Shown here: positions 1 to 8,006 of the stretch, one piece after another | Position numbering within the stretch: the stretch's first letter is position 1 | Layout of the letters: the number at the start of each line of letters is the position of its first letter | Assembly: GCF_001420715.1 (NCBI RefSeq) | Contig: NZ_LJJC01000004.1 | Coordinates: 314,547 to 378,546 of the forward strand | Reading direction: 5' to 3' | Source: Heyndrickxia shackletonii | GTDB lineage: Bacteria > Bacillota > Bacilli > Bacillales > Bacillaceae_C | Length of the DNA stretch: 64,000 nt | Made by a program: the position numbers and the translations under genes | The notes under the pieces: generated by a model | Seen by the model: the letters and a program-made list of their open reading frames with translations, nothing else | Told to the model about the DNA's origin: nothing | The model's database searches: none

Positions 1-1
1 T

Positions 2-1006
2 ATGTTTGCTCTAGACAAAATAAAAATAGAACTCAACCTAGATTTGAAAAATGATAAAGAGTTAATCATCGCCTTAAGTCTTCACTTAAAACCAGCAATA
101 AATCGTTATAAATTTGGAATGAATATTCGAAATCCAATGTTAGAAGCGATAAAGAAGAATTACCCACTTGCATTTGAAGCAGGGATTGTAGCCGGTCTGG
201 CAATTGAGAAGCAAACCGGGACAAAAATGAATGAAAATGAGGTTGGATATCTTGCGCTTCATCTTGGTGCAGCGATCGAAAGGCAGAAACTGAAATCAGG
301 CCCAAAACGCTGTATCATTGTCTGTGCTTCAGGACTTGGAACAGCACAGTTGATTTATTATAAATTAAGAAAACAATTCGGAGAAATACTCGATGTTGTT
401 GGTACAACCGAATATTATAATTTAAAGCAGTATAATTTAAGTGATATCGATTTTATTGTTAGCTCCATTCCAATTCAAGCAGAATTACCTGTTCCAGTTG
501 TAGAAATCAATGCAATTTTAGGCGAAAATGATTTAGTGAAGATTGAAAAACTATTGGCTGATCAGACATTAGAGGTGGAGCAGTATTTTAGACCTGAACT
601 CATGTTTCTTGGTGAAGATTTCACTTCGAAAGAAGCTGTTTTAGAATTTCTACAAGAGAAATTAGTGGAAATGGAGTTAGTGGAGCCAACCTTTCTGGAG
701 GCCGTTTATGAACGGGAAAAGGTAGCACCAACGGCCTTTGGTAATTTAGTTGCCCTCCCCCATCCGATTACGCCAAAGTCATATCAGACATTTTTAACCA
801 TCTGTACTTTGAAAAAACCGATTCAATGGAATGAAAAGTTAGTCCAATTTATTTGTATCATCAATGTGAAGAAAAATAGCCAGGAGGATTTGCAATCGAT
901 GTATGAATTGCTCGGAAAAATTATTGACAGCAGTTCCATCGTGCAAAAATTAATCAAGTCAAAAGACTATCATGAGTTTATGAGAATACTAGTTGGGTAT
1001 AATTAA
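2..1006 (+). CDS. PRD/EIIB/EIIA-domain transcriptional antiterminator or activator (BglG/MtlR/LicR type), 5' truncated by window edge
   Basis: This is the C-terminal part of a PTS-regulated transcription factor; the start lies upstream of the window and the first ATG here is internal. Residues about 1-100 form a PRD domain (conserved His in the LALHLGAAIER stretch). Residues about 102-190 form an EIIB-like domain with the P-loop cysteine in VCASGLGTAQ. Residues about 195-334 form a fructose/mannitol-type EIIA domain with the phosphorylatable His in LVALPHPITP. In this family the N-terminal helix-turn-helix or RNA-binding domain is controlled by HPr- and EII-dependent phosphorylation of these modules, so the target is presumably a sugar PTS operon, probably left of the window. 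A terminator follows directly. The sugar cannot be read from this fragment. Confidence 0.88.
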   Translation: MFALDKIKIELNLDLKNDKELIIALSLHLKPAINRYKFGMNIRNPMLEAIKKNYPLAFEAGIVAGLAIEKQTGTKMNENEVGYLALHLGAAIERQKLKSGPKRCIIVCASGLGTAQLIYYKLRKQFGEILDVVGTTEYYNLKQYNLSDIDFIVSSIPIQAELPVPVVEINAILGENDLVKIEKLLADQTLEVEQYFRPELMFLGEDFTSKEAVLEFLQEKLVEMELVEPTFLEAVYEREKVAPTAFGNLVALPHPITPKSYQTFLTICTLKKPIQWNEKLVQFICIINVKKNSQEDLQSMYELLGKIIDSSSIVQKLIKSKDYHEFMRILVGYN

Positions 1007-1007
1007 T

Positions 1008-1037
1008 GGGCATCCAAAAAAATGGATGGCCATTTTT
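1008..1037 (+). terminator. Rho-independent terminator after the PRD regulator
   Basis: The arms GGGCATCC and GGATGGCC (one mismatch) flank an A-rich loop, and ATTTTTAAT follows. It lies just after the TAA of the antiterminator gene. Confidence 0.7.
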
Positions 1038-1105
1038 AATATAGTGGTTAATGTATTAATTTGTTCAACTTTTTCTTCATCATATCGTTACAATATAATC
1101 TCATT

Positions 1106-1693
1106 TCAATCTTCTCTTGGTTTGCCAATCAACCCATAAAAGAAAAGTTCCCCTAAATCAATAATGGATTGCTTGTTTTGATTAGCAATTAACTCTGGAT
1201 GCTGAATTGCTTCCGTGAAGATCTGGAAATAAAGGATAATGGATTCAATGGATATTTGCGGATTGATGTAGCCGCTTTGTCTTCCTTGTTCAATCAACTC
1301 CATCATCGCGGGCATCGCTTTCTTATATGTCCAATCCTCAATAACTTTTTGGATCGCTGGGTCGGTTATGGATTTAAGAAAATCGGTCGAAATGGATTTT
1401 GTCAGCTCCATCCGATCAAACAGAACCTTTTCCACCTTTTTTGGGAAGGGAATATCCATATGAAATATTTTTTCGAATTTTTCCATCTCTGTATTAAAAA
1501 ATTCCTCTATAACCGCTTTAGTCAGTTCCTCTTTACTTCCGAAGTAATTATAAATTGATACCGGAGAAACATTCGCTTTTTTAGCAATCTCGGCAATGCT
1601 CACTTTTTCCACTCCGTATGTACTGAAAAGTTCAAATGCCGCTTTTCTTATACTCTCTTTTTTCTTCTCCGTTCTGCGTTGATATCCGTCCAT
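1106..1693 (-). CDS. TetR/AcrR-family transcriptional regulator
   Basis: The protein has 195 residues. Its N-terminal helix-turn-helix (IRKAAFELFSTYGVEKVSIAEIAKKANVS, then VSIYNYFGSKEEL) is the classic TetR DNA-binding domain, followed by a helical ligand-binding domain. The ATG at 1693 is preferred over the GTG at 1702, because GAGGTG then sits at a proper distance. It is divergent from the ABC transporter pair at 1946-3645, so it is probably the local repressor of that exporter. A near-identical 22-bp direct repeat in the intergenic region (1739-1760 and 1800-1821) is a candidate binding site. The ligand is unknown. Confidence 0.9.
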   Translation of the reverse strand: MDGYQRRTEKKKESIRKAAFELFSTYGVEKVSIAEIAKKANVSPVSIYNYFGSKEELTKAVIEEFFNTEMEKFEKIFHMDIPFPKKVEKVLFDRMELTKSISTDFLKSITDPAIQKVIEDWTYKKAMPAMMELIEQGRQSGYINPQISIESIILYFQIFTEAIQHPELIANQNKQSIIDLGELFFYGLIGKPRED

Positions 1694-1738
1694 TTCTTTC
1701 ACCTCAAATTAAGATTACTATATATTTTGTAATGAAAC

Positions 1739-1821
1739 AATAAATTTTATTCAAAACATATTGATTTTCAATTAGTGGTGATTTATTATGAAACCAATGA
1801 ATAAATATTATTCAAAACATA
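1739..1821. promoter_or_regulatory. Two near-identical 22-bp direct repeats, candidate TetR operators
   Basis: Positions 1739-1760 and 1800-1821 differ at one base only. Each copy contains an AATAAAT-n-TTATT palindromic part followed by CAAAACATA, with starts 61 bp apart. They lie between the divergent tetR gene and the ABC operon. Operator function is inferred from position. Confidence 0.45.
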
Positions 1822-1838
1822 AAAGAAAGGTGAAAGTC

Positions 1839-1893
1839 GCTAGCCGATAGGAGCTGGTGAAATTTGAAGTGCCAATTTCACTTGGAGCTAGAC
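1839..1893. repeat. Remnant of a Bacillus interspersed repeat (GTCTAGCTCC...CCTATCGGCTAGC on the minus strand)
   Basis: On the minus strand the segment begins GTCTAGCTCCA and ends CTCCTATCGGCTAGC. It contains a hairpin whose arms are GTGAAATT at 1857-1864 and AATTTCAC at 1874-1881. The ends resemble the GTCTAGCTCCAGCGCCTA...CGGCT type of intergenic repeat I recall from Bacillus genomes. A fuller relative may lie at 18034-18172. The family assignment is from memory. Confidence 0.4.
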
Positions 1894-1945
1894 AATTCTA
1901 AAATGGTTCACTACAAATTCTGATATTTTATAAAAAGGGGAGCTA

Positions 1946-2839
1946 ATGATGGGAATTCAAATTAACCAATTAACGAAAGTGTTCCCAAATGGTAAGGGCA
2001 TTTTTGATTTGTCCTTTGAGGTGAAGCAAGGAGAAGTATTTGGATATTTAGGACCAAACGGTGCGGGGAAATCAACTACCATCCGTCATTTAATGGGATT
2101 TATGAAGCCAAAAGCAGGCTTTGCTAAAATAAATGGCCTGGATTGTTGGAGTAACAGCGCTGAAATTCAAAAGCATGTTGGCTATTTACCGGGTGAAATC
2201 GCCTTTTTAGATAATATGAATGGACTTCAATTCCTTGATTTACTTGGGGGAATGCGAGGAATGAAGGATCTCACAAAACGGGAAGAGCTCATTGAACGAT
2301 TCCAGTTTGATGTGAAAACACCAATTCGTAAAATGTCAAAAGGGATGAAACAGAAGGTAGGAATTGTGGCAGCATTCATGCATGATCCGGAAATACTAAT
2401 CCTTGATGAACCGACATCCGGATTGGACCCATTGATGCAAAGCTTATTTATAGATTTAATCCTAGAAGAAAAATCGAAAGGTAAAACGATTTTAATGTCA
2501 TCCCATATCTTTCAGGAGATCGATCGCACCTGTGACAGAGTAGGCATTATTAAGGATGGCAGATTAGTAGCGGTAGAAAATGTTCAGCATCTTCAATCGA
2601 TTCAACGGAAAGTGTTCGATATTACCGTTCAAAAGAAAGAGGATCTGGAAATAGTAAAGCAATCCGGGCTTGAAGTCCTTTCAGAGAACGGGCTACGAGT
2701 AAAAGTTGCCGTGCAAGGAGACTACAATCATTTTGTCAAAGTATTAGCAGAATGCGAGATTAATAATTTAGATATCCATGCACAGTCACTGGAAGAGATT
2801 TTTATGCATTTCTATGACAGGGAGGAAAAAGCAATATGA
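1946..2839 (+). CDS. ABC transporter ATP-binding protein (ABC-2 type exporter)
   Basis: The protein has 297 residues and is the nucleotide-binding subunit of an ABC-2 exporter. It shows Walker A GPNGAGKST near residue 37, the signature-like MSKGMKQKVG, Walker B ILILDEPTSGLDP, and the switch His in MSSHIF. The C-terminal 80 residues form the accessory domain usual in drug or lantibiotic exporter ATPases. AAGGGGAG precedes the ATG. The stop overlaps the permease start in an ATGA arrangement, so the two are translationally coupled. It is divergent from a TetR gene, so it is likely induced by a TetR ligand. The substrate is unknown. Confidence 0.92.
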   Translation: MMGIQINQLTKVFPNGKGIFDLSFEVKQGEVFGYLGPNGAGKSTTIRHLMGFMKPKAGFAKINGLDCWSNSAEIQKHVGYLPGEIAFLDNMNGLQFLDLLGGMRGMKDLTKREELIERFQFDVKTPIRKMSKGMKQKVGIVAAFMHDPEILILDEPTSGLDPLMQSLFIDLILEEKSKGKTILMSSHIFQEIDRTCDRVGIIKDGRLVAVENVQHLQSIQRKVFDITVQKKEDLEIVKQSGLEVLSENGLRVKVAVQGDYNHFVKVLAECEINNLDIHAQSLEEIFMHFYDREEKAI

Positions 2840-3645
2840 ATGCCTCACTTTTTTTATCAACCTTAAAAACAAATGGAAAAACACTTTTTAGCTATGCAAT
2901 TGGATCTGCTTTTTATGTTTTGTTAATTATGCTTATATATCCATCCTTTGCTAAATCAAATGCCATGGATGTTGTACTCAAACAAATGCCGCAAAAATAT
3001 TTAAGTGCCTTCGGATTTGACGGCGGGATGCCTAAGGATCTTAGCGGATTTTTAGCTGGGGAGTTTTATGGTTTGTTGTTTATTCTAATTTTGATGATTT
3101 ATAGTGTCATCCTTTCCTCACAATTAATGGTTCGCTTAGTGGATCGGGGCTCAATGGCATATTTGCTTTCAACCTCTGTCTCAAGGACCAAAATTGCCAT
3201 TAGTCAAGCAGCCATTTTAATTTTTGGCCTATTGCTGATAACGATTATTACGATAGCAACGGTTCTAATTGGATCGGATATGATTATTAAAAATAATGAT
3301 CTTCACGTATCCAATTTTATACAGATGAATGTAGTTGGGTTCCTGCTTTTCTTTGTGATTAGCGGATACTCTTTTTTCTTTTCCTGTGTTTTTAACGATG
3401 AGAAACGTGCACTGGCGGTATCTGGAGGTCTTTCTGTTATTTTCTTTGCCATCAATTTAGTAGCGAAGATGAGCACCGATTTTGATTGGTTAAAATATCT
3501 TACCGTTTTTTCAACGTTTAATCCTTCTGATATTGCAAAAGGCACGGTTGATATTCTGCCAATATCACTCGGATTAGGATTTTCGGGTCTTGTTTTGTAC
3601 ACTATAGCGATCCTTATTTTTTCAAAAAGGGATCTTCCTTTATAA
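2836..3645 (+). CDS. ABC-2 type transporter permease
   Basis: This is a 269-residue integral membrane protein with about six hydrophobic segments (clear ones near residues 20-40, 75-95, 125-150, 170-190, 200-215 and 240-262). It is the membrane partner of the ATPase with which it overlaps by four bases. An ABC transporter of this form exports a small molecule, lipid or peptide. The sequence gives no clue to the substrate. No obvious terminator follows, and the next gene starts 68 bp downstream. Confidence 0.88.
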   Translation: MNASLFLSTLKTNGKTLFSYAIGSAFYVLLIMLIYPSFAKSNAMDVVLKQMPQKYLSAFGFDGGMPKDLSGFLAGEFYGLLFILILMIYSVILSSQLMVRLVDRGSMAYLLSTSVSRTKIAISQAAILIFGLLLITIITIATVLIGSDMIIKNNDLHVSNFIQMNVVGFLLFFVISGYSFFFSCVFNDEKRALAVSGGLSVIFFAINLVAKMSTDFDWLKYLTVFSTFNPSDIAKGTVDILPISLGLGFSGLVLYTIAILIFSKRDLPL

Positions 3646-3713
3646 AATCCCACAAGGAAAAAATCGATACTTCGGCGAAATAATAAGGAATCGAAAAAAG
3701 TGGGGTGTGACAG

Positions 3714-4145
3714 ATGGGAACATTAAAAGCATGGATGGATTATCTTAACAGTATCAATGGAAAGGAACATGATAGCTTTTTTAAGCCATATAAAGAAGGG
3801 AAATGGTCGAAAGCGGCCATTATTTCGCACATGATGTTTTGGGATCGCTTCTTTTATGAGGAACGACTGCCCCATATGTTAAAAGGGGAAACCTTAGTGG
3901 GAATCACTGCTGAGCAAGTGGAAGAAATGAACAAGAAGGCAGAAGAGTATGCTCATTCCGGAATAACCCTTCAAGAGATCATTGATGAGGCCTTGAAATA
4001 TCGGCAAATGTTATTAGACAAACTGCAGGATGAAGATTTATCCAGGACGTTTACGATAAAGGATCGTAAAATATCACTCCAAGAATATGTAAATGGTGAA
4101 ATAGAGCATGACGAGCATCATTTGAAGCAATTAAAGGCGAAATAA
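3714..4145 (+). CDS. DinB-family (DinB/YfiT-like) protein
   Basis: The protein has 143 residues and is predicted to be a four-helix bundle. The N-terminal helix ends in SKAAIISHMMFWDRFF, and the C-terminal helix carries GEIEHDEHHLKQLK, where His and Asp could form the metal site usual in this superfamily. Members include metal-dependent thiol transferases and many proteins of unknown role, so no reaction can be assigned. It is one of three DinB-type genes in the first 17 kb (others at 7209 and 15743). A bidirectional terminator separates it from the convergent CidB-like gene. Confidence 0.75.
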   Translation: MGTLKAWMDYLNSINGKEHDSFFKPYKEGKWSKAAIISHMMFWDRFFYEERLPHMLKGETLVGITAEQVEEMNKKAEEYAHSGITLQEIIDEALKYRQMLLDKLQDEDLSRTFTIKDRKISLQEYVNGEIEHDEHHLKQLKAK

Positions 4146-4216
4146 GACCCTGACCATCCAGACAAAGGCTAAACTTGTGAAGTAATTTATGTGCTGCAAA
4201 AATTCTTATAACATAA

Positions 4217-4244
4217 CAAAAGGGCTCTTGATAGGAGCCCTTTT
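4217..4244. terminator. Bidirectional terminator between DinB and CidB-like genes
   Basis: AAAAGGGCTC and GAGCCCTTTT form a perfect 10-bp stem with a 7-nt loop, A-rich on one side and T-rich on the other. It serves both convergent genes and overlaps the stop of the minus-strand gene. Confidence 0.85.
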
Positions 4245-4926
4245 ATAATTGAAATACGTAGTTAATAAGGAATGGCGAAATAAAAAACGACATCAACGCT
4301 GCTAAGATCATCGAAACACTTGAAATAGCACCTGCTGAATTGCTAATTTCTAAAGCCTTTGATGTCCCTGCCCCATGAGAGCTTGTTCCTAATAATACTC
4401 CATGGGCAACATCACTTTTGAATCTAAATAGACGGATGATAATAGGTCCGAGTATCATCCCTGTAACCCCGGTTATAATCACAAAGATGGCGGTTACTGT
4501 TGGAATCCCGCCAATTTTGGACGAAACCCCCATGGCAATCGGAGTTGTAATAGAATATGGAATAATACTGTGAATCAACGACTTATTTAAATGTAAAAAG
4601 CCAGCCATGAAGGCGGAAGCAATAACTGAAATTAATGAACCTGTTAATACACTTAAAAGAATTTCGCTAAAATGTTTTTTGAGCACAGGATAAAATTTGT
4701 AAAGCGGGATGGCAAAAGCAATGGTTGCCGGCTTTAAAAGATCTGTTAACCATTTGCCGCCGCCTTGATAGTTACTATAGGAAACATTGCATAATAATAA
4801 AATAGTAACAATAAGAATTGGTGCAATCAGAAGCGGAGTTAAGTATATTTTCCTCATATACTGATAGCACCACTTCGCTCCCCAATAGATTCCGATTGTT
4901 AAAAGCAAGCATAATAGACCGACCAT
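4243..4926 (-). CDS. LrgB/CidB-family membrane protein
   Basis: The protein has 227 residues with several membrane segments and the conserved stretch SITTPIAMGVSSKIGGIPTVTA, followed by GTSSHGAGTSKALE, both typical of LrgB/CidB proteins. These partner CidA/LrgA in murein-hydrolase control or in pyruvate/overflow-metabolite transport. The start MVGLLCLLL is chosen because it overlaps the stop of the upstream cidA-like gene by one base (TAATG) and GGAAGAG lies upstream. An extra 19 N-terminal codons upstream are unlikely. Order and divergent LysR match the B. subtilis ywbI-ywbH-ywbG arrangement. Confidence 0.9.
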   Translation of the reverse strand: MVGLLCLLLTIGIYWGAKWCYQYMRKIYLTPLLIAPILIVTILLLCNVSYSNYQGGGKWLTDLLKPATIAFAIPLYKFYPVLKKHFSEILLSVLTGSLISVIASAFMAGFLHLNKSLIHSIIPYSITTPIAMGVSSKIGGIPTVTAIFVIITGVTGMILGPIIIRLFRFKSDVAHGVLLGTSSHGAGTSKALEISNSAGAISSVSMILAALMSFFISPFLINYVFQL

Positions 4927-5297
4927 TATATATGTTTCTCTTCCTTTCGATGCATGATTTTTTCTGCAATGAATCCGGAGCATGTCATTACTAATGCAGA
5001 ACTTAATATGATAATCATCAAGATTTTGATGCCATTATCCACGAGCATGCTTTTGTATTGAATCACCCCGACTGCAGAAGGAATAAAAAAAAGAAGAAAT
5101 TCAGCGAGCAGCCAGTTTCCTCCTATCTCAATCCATTTCAGTTTCACCATGTTTGTTTTTAACAAAATAAACAAAATGATAATGCCGATGATACTGCCAG
5201 GTATTCCGATATGAAGCAAGTTGGAAAGCTTGTCCATTATATAAGAAAAAGCAACTAAAATTGCTACTTGTATAAAACCTTTACTAAAATTCATCAT
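4926..5297 (-). CDS. CidA/LrgA-family holin-like membrane protein
   Basis: The protein has 123 residues and four hydrophobic segments, with the family signature SNLLHIGIPGSIIGIIILFILL and a later FFIPSAVGVI. The start at the MMNFSKG methionine pair is chosen because GGGGTG lies at the right distance and the length then fits CidA proteins; a longer frame would run into the divergent regulator. It is first in a two-gene operon with the LrgB/CidB-like gene. Proposed roles in the family are holin-like control of autolysis or transport of pyruvate-like metabolites. It is probably controlled by the divergent LysR gene. Confidence 0.9.
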   Translation of the reverse strand: MMNFSKGFIQVAILVAFSYIMDKLSNLLHIGIPGSIIGIIILFILLKTNMVKLKWIEIGGNWLLAEFLLFFIPSAVGVIQYKSMLVDNGIKILMIIILSSALVMTCSGFIAEKIMHRKEEKHI

Positions 5298-5396
5298 GTG
5301 TTCTTCACCCCATCCAAAGTGTACAGCAGCTTTAACAATAGGTAAAATGAATATATAGAATGATGACCATTCCTTTAGGTTATAGGAGCGATAGAA

Positions 5397-6302
5397 ATGG
5401 ATATTCAGCATTTACAGTATTTTGTAGCAGTTGCAACCCAAGGTAATTTTACAAAAGCTGCCCAGCAGCTCTATGTGACTCAGCCGACGATTAGTAAAAT
5501 GGTCAAAAGTATCGAAGAAGAATTGGGAGTTACATTATTTGATCGATCCGGTAAACAAGTCAAGCTCACGGATGCAGGAAAAATATTGCTCGGACAAGCC
5601 CAGAATATTATAAAATCCTTTGAAAATCTGTCCTCTGAGCTAGATGATTTAGTAGAGTTGAAAACAGGCAGCATTCAAATTGGACTTCCACCGATGACTG
5701 GTTCGCGATTTTTCCCCAGAGTAATTCAGGAGTTTCATAAGCAATATCCACGAATTACAGTGCATCTTTTTGAAGACGGAGCTAAAAAGATTGAATCAGA
5801 TGTTGGTAATGGAATACTCGATCTTGGTGTTGTTGTATTGCCAACGAAGAATGATATTTTCCACACTTTTTCGTTTGTAAAGGAACAATTAATGCTATTA
5901 ACTCATCCGACAAACCCTTTAAGTAAAAGAGAAGTGGCACTTTTGAAGGATCTGGAACACGAGGATTTTATCCTTTTTCGAAAGGATTTTGCCCTTCATG
6001 ATCGAATTATAACGGAATGTGTTCGAACAGGATTTCAGCCGCATATCATATATGAGAGCTCTCAATGGGATTTTATCAGCGAAATGGTTGCAGCAAATCT
6101 CGGCATTGCACTTTTGCCAGAGACGGTTTGCAGACACTTGGATCAAAATCGTGTTTCCATCATACCTTTAAAGGATCCGGTTATTCCATGGGAACTCGGG
6201 ATTATCTGGAGGAAAGATAGATATTTATCTTTTGCTGCCAGGGAGTGGCTGCGGTTTACGAAGGAATTTATGGAAAGGGAAAGGAATCAATACAAAGCAT
6301 AG
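5397..6302 (+). CDS. LysR-family regulator, CidR-like
   Basis: The protein has 301 residues. Its N-terminal winged helix-turn-helix reads MDIQHLQYFVAVATQGNFTK and continues with AAQQLYVTQPTISKMVKSIE, followed by the LysR substrate-binding domain (IQIGLPPMTG onwards). TAGGAG precedes the ATG. It is divergent from the CidA/CidB-like pair with about 100 bp between starts. In Bacillales a LysR regulator in this position activates cidAB during overflow metabolism (acetate or pyruvate), which is the likely role here. The inducer is inferred from the family only. Confidence 0.9.
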   Translation: MDIQHLQYFVAVATQGNFTKAAQQLYVTQPTISKMVKSIEEELGVTLFDRSGKQVKLTDAGKILLGQAQNIIKSFENLSSELDDLVELKTGSIQIGLPPMTGSRFFPRVIQEFHKQYPRITVHLFEDGAKKIESDVGNGILDLGVVVLPTKNDIFHTFSFVKEQLMLLTHPTNPLSKREVALLKDLEHEDFILFRKDFALHDRIITECVRTGFQPHIIYESSQWDFISEMVAANLGIALLPETVCRHLDQNRVSIIPLKDPVIPWELGIIWRKDRYLSFAAREWLRFTKEFMERERNQYKA

Positions 6303-6409
6303 CCAAAGTTCTGTAATTACGGTGACACAGCTTGTCCACATTTGTAAACTTTTATTCCTTTCCACGCTTGGGTTATACTATACATAGTGGGATATAGAAT
6401 AAATTCGAA

Positions 6410-6440
6410 AGTCTGAGCATATAGGCTCAGGCTATCATTT
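6410..6440 (+). terminator. Hairpin between lysR and dedA (terminator or leader element)
   Basis: AGTCTGAGC and GCTCAGGCT form a 9-bp stem (one G-U) with loop ATATAG, followed by ATCATTTTG. A weak T-run makes it a possible terminator of the LysR gene. It also lies about 70 bp before the DedA gene, downstream of a TATACT-like box at 6374. Confidence 0.45.
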
Positions 6441-6513
6441 TGTGTATTAAAATGAACTTTAGAATATAAAAGAAAGTCTATTAACTTGAAAAGCAATATA
6501 ATGGAGGCACAAA

Positions 6514-7113
6514 ATGGGAGATATAGTACACTCTTTATTACAGGCTTTTGCTGGTCTTGGATATGTAGGAATAATACTAGGCTTGGCTATTGAAATTATA
6601 CCAAGTGAAATTGTACTTGCCTTTGCTGGTTATCTTGTTTCGCAAGGAAACGTCAGTTTTATTGGGGCAGTTATAGCTGGTGTTATTGGGGGAACGATTG
6701 CTCAAATGATTATTTATTGGATTGGTGCTTATGGCGGCCGACCATTTCTTAAGAAATTTGGCAAATACATTTTCATTCATGAACATCATATTGAATTAGC
6801 GGAAAAGTGGTTTGATAAATATGGGTCCGGTGTTGTTTTCACAGCACGTTTTGTTCCAGTTGTAAGACATGCCATTTCAATTCCTGCAGGTATAACGAAA
6901 ATGTCGTTCGGGAAATTTACTTTATATACAGGACTTGCTGCTATCCCTTGGTCTATTTTATTCATCTATTTAGGCCATAAGCTCGCTTCAAACTGGGAGC
7001 AAGTAAATGAGCTCGCAAAACCGTATGTGCAGCCAGTCATGATTATTGCTGTAATTGTAATTGTTCTATATGTTGTTTTAACCATTTTCCGAAAAAGAAA
7101 GAAAACCGTATAA
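6514..7113 (+). CDS. DedA-family membrane protein
   Basis: The protein has 199 residues with the DedA signature: an early re-entrant region IEIIPSEIVLAFAGYLVSQG with the conserved acidic residue, then FTARFVPVVRHAISIPAGITKM with the essential arginines, and C-terminal membrane segments. DedA proteins move lipids; some Bacillus members (the YngC/UptA type, of similar length) recycle undecaprenyl phosphate across the membrane. It is monocistronic, with AATGGAGGC before the ATG and a strong terminator after. Which DedA subgroup it belongs to cannot be decided by eye. Confidence 0.88.
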   Translation: MGDIVHSLLQAFAGLGYVGIILGLAIEIIPSEIVLAFAGYLVSQGNVSFIGAVIAGVIGGTIAQMIIYWIGAYGGRPFLKKFGKYIFIHEHHIELAEKWFDKYGSGVVFTARFVPVVRHAISIPAGITKMSFGKFTLYTGLAAIPWSILFIYLGHKLASNWEQVNELAKPYVQPVMIIAVIVIVLYVVLTIFRKRKKTV

Positions 7114-7123
7114 ATATGTTTTG

Positions 7124-7148
7124 CCCAACCGAAATGGTTGGGTTTTCT
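7124..7148 (+). terminator. Rho-independent terminator after dedA
   Basis: CCCAACC and GGTTGGG form a perfect 7-bp stem with loop GAAAT, followed by TTTTCTG. Confidence 0.88.
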
Positions 7149-7208
7149 GTTTATGAAGGAATTTGCATTTCTTTCGCGAAATTGTATTTGAAAAGGAGGT
7201 TTTAAAAA

Positions 7209-7697
7209 ATGAGTGTAAGTAAAATGAAAGAGGTACTGTTTTCTGAGTGGGATGTTGCTGTTCGTACAATAAGCAATTTATTATCTAAGGTTCAGGAAAA
7301 AGATTGGGATTATCGCCCGCGTGAAAACATGAGAACATTGCTGGAGCTTGCCAATCACCTTGTCCAGATTCCTGTTGTCGATTTGGCCATTTGGCAAGAG
7401 AAAAATGAGCAGGAAATACGTCATTTAGAAAATAAATTGCAGGCTGGGAATGCTTCAGAACTGATTGAGGTTTTAAAAAAGGGATACCAAGATTTCAAAG
7501 CATATTATGAATCACTTTCCGAAACGGATTTCCTTGAAAAAAAATCAAAGCCTTTTTATTTTGGAGCTGAAATGGAAGGACATACTCAGGCAAAGTGGCT
7601 GACGGAAAGTACAACACATATTTTTCATCATCGTGGCCAGTTTTTTAACTATTTGAAGGAATTAGGTTATGAGGTTAATATGTTTGATTTATATTAA
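7209..7697 (+). CDS. DinB-family protein
   Basis: The protein has 162 residues, with the helical DinB/YfiT layout: DWDYRPRENMRTLLELANHLVQIP near the N-terminus and STTHIFHHRGQFFNYLKELG near the C-terminus. The His residues in these two stretches are the expected metal ligands. A full AAAGGAGGT site sits 6 nt before the ATG. No terminator-like hairpin follows directly; the downstream gap holds a repeat cluster. The reaction is unknown. It may be a stress-associated thiol transferase, as suggested for other family members. Confidence 0.8.
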   Translation: MSVSKMKEVLFSEWDVAVRTISNLLSKVQEKDWDYRPRENMRTLLELANHLVQIPVVDLAIWQEKNEQEIRHLENKLQAGNASELIEVLKKGYQDFKAYYESLSETDFLEKKSKPFYFGAEMEGHTQAKWLTESTTHIFHHRGQFFNYLKELGYEVNMFDLY

Positions 7698-7745
7698 TAA
7701 AGGGGAGCGTATGGATGGTTACTGAAATTCATGCGCTTTTTTGTT

Positions 7746-7929
7746 TAGCGGACACAGAATCCGTTATTCTCATAAAAAATGCTGTTTTCTAGGTGTTTGC
7801 GGACACAGAATCCGTTATTTGCCAAAAATTATGGGGAAATGATCGTTTTTAGCTAAATAACGGAACGTATGTCCGGTAAAAACGTAAAAACACCTGTTTT
7901 GACTTACTTAACGGAACGTATGTCCGCTT
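7746..7929. repeat. Repeat cluster 1: two direct and two inverted copies of a GCGGACACAGAATCCGTTATT unit
   Basis: The direct copies begin at 7746 and 7798 (52 nt apart). The inverted copies (TAACGGAACGTATGTCCG form) lie at about 7855-7876 and 7907-7929 (51 nt apart). The four copies together make a long imperfect inverted repeat of about 184 bp between convergent genes. The same layout recurs at 19466-19650 and 59484-59666. No open frame with a ribosome binding site is present. Confidence 0.85.
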
Positions 7930-8006
7930 AATTACCAACTTTGTGTTTCTTTTGTAGTGCCTGCTTCCTCTGCTTCTCCAAAAAACGTTCGCTGAAGCTG
8001 CGGCGC

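Noticed and set aside
1750-1765. Sixteen bases TTCAAAACATATTGAT shared with 23239-23254
   Set aside because: AT-rich and at unrelated promoters; likely chance, and regulators at the two places differ.
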